Source: Chlamydomonas sphaeroides
Lineage: Eukaryota; Chlorophyta; Chlorophyceae; Chlamydomonadales; Chlamydomonadaceae
Direction: 5' to 3'
Assembly: GCA_001662425.1 (NCBI GenBank)
Contig: BDDC01001131.1
Coordinates: 1 to 19,834, forward strand
Length of the DNA stretch: 19,834 bases
The notes below the pieces were generated by a model that saw nothing but the letters and a program-made list of their open reading frames with translations, searched no databases and was not told where the DNA came from. This document shows, piece after piece, positions 19,771 through 19,834 of the stretch. Positions within the stretch are counted from its first letter, which is position 1. Each line of letters begins with the position of its first letter. The position numbers and the translations under genes are program-made.

Positions 19771-19834
<64 letters not shown>
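19015..19834 (+). CDS. Ketopantoate reductase-like (2-dehydropantoate 2-reductase, PanE/ApbA family), N-terminal part, open at window end
   Basis: One uninterrupted frame runs from ATG 19015 (context CACCCATGG) to the window end. The protein opens directly with a Rossmann nucleotide-binding fold (HVLGAGSIGLLFSYHLRAAG; GxGxxG at residues 10-15) and the following LLLRN strand that contacts the NADP phosphate. Family motifs follow in order: LVLATKAP (K121), LLLQNG (N147, equivalent of the catalytic-site Asn), then LYAASVTHGCYRAG and IVHAGHGTVAIGP, all in the usual spacing of PanE. The enzyme reduces 2-dehydropantoate to pantoate with NADPH, in pantothenate (vitamin B5) and coenzyme A synthesis. 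Two low-complexity inserts (about residues 80-112 and 168-194) lengthen the domain. The C-terminal helical domain with the catalytic Lys/Glu is not in the window, so the exact substrate is unproven. There is no transit peptide, suggesting a cytosolic enzyme. The last 63 bases are poly-C and probably not reliable coding sequence. Confidence 0.85.
19772..19834. repeat. Homopolymer run of 63 C at the window end
   Basis: Every base from 19772 to 19834 is C, following C-rich coding sequence (CTCCCTCCACTC). Read in the reductase frame it would encode only proline. It breaks an otherwise conserved enzyme just after the GHGTVAIGP motif, where no poly-Pro is expected. It could be a genuine intronic C tract, an unstable repeat or a sequencing/assembly artefact at a contig edge. 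Confidence 0.95.

Noticed and set aside
19772..19834. Poly-proline tail of the reductase encoded by the C run
   Set aside because: The family has a folded helical domain at this point. A C63 homopolymer at a sequence end is better explained as an artefact or non-coding tract.
1..19834. CRISPR arrays, transposons or viral insertions
   Set aside because: No regularly spaced identical repeats, terminal inverted repeats with target duplications, or transposase, integrase or capsid-like frames were found on either strand.

Overview
The window looks like nuclear DNA of a GC-rich, intron-rich chlorophyte green alga. The evidence is: GT-AG introns of roughly 80-330 bases in nearly every gene, strong G/C preference at third codon positions, long Ala/Gly/Pro/Gln low-complexity runs inside proteins, and gene content that is eukaryotic and plant-like (a plant-type BOLA2, an NFXL1-type zinc-finger protein, CDT1). 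No prokaryotic operon, tRNA, rRNA, CRISPR array or transposon was recognised. Exon structures were built by hand from reading frame, splice consensus and family alignment from memory. Every junction given is in phase, but none has been checked against transcripts.

Layout. On the + strand: the 3' part of an unidentified Pro/Gln-rich gene (153-2960) and a complete four-exon BOLA2 gene (3466-4119). On the - strand, read right to left: CDT1 replication licensing factor (18847-15142), a weakly supported two-exon hypothetical gene (14168-13442), a DUF2993/LmeA-like lipid-binding protein (12968-10642), a 68-residue membrane microprotein resembling the complex III assembly factor BRAWNIN/UQCC6 (10184-9729), and an 11-exon NFXL1-type RING/zinc-finger membrane protein (9686-5014). 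At the right end, on the + strand, is a ketopantoate reductase-like gene (19015 onward), which runs into a run of 63 C that ends the window.

The most interesting arrangement is the microprotein and NFXL1 pair. They lie on the same strand with only 42 bases between the first stop codon and the second start codon. The spliced microprotein reading frame has no ATG in any frame after its own start, and the 42-base spacer has none either. That is what leaky scanning on a bicistronic nuclear mRNA would need, and bicistronic mRNAs are known in green algae. The microprotein start rests on a 5-nt coding exon and is easily missed by ORF callers.

Most other genes are unrelated housekeeping functions: Fe-S/glutaredoxin partner (BOLA2), replication licensing (CDT1), pantothenate-type reductase, and lipid binding. 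CDT1 and the reductase are divergent with 167 bases between start codons. BOLA2 and NFXL1 converge on an 893-base gene-free interval.
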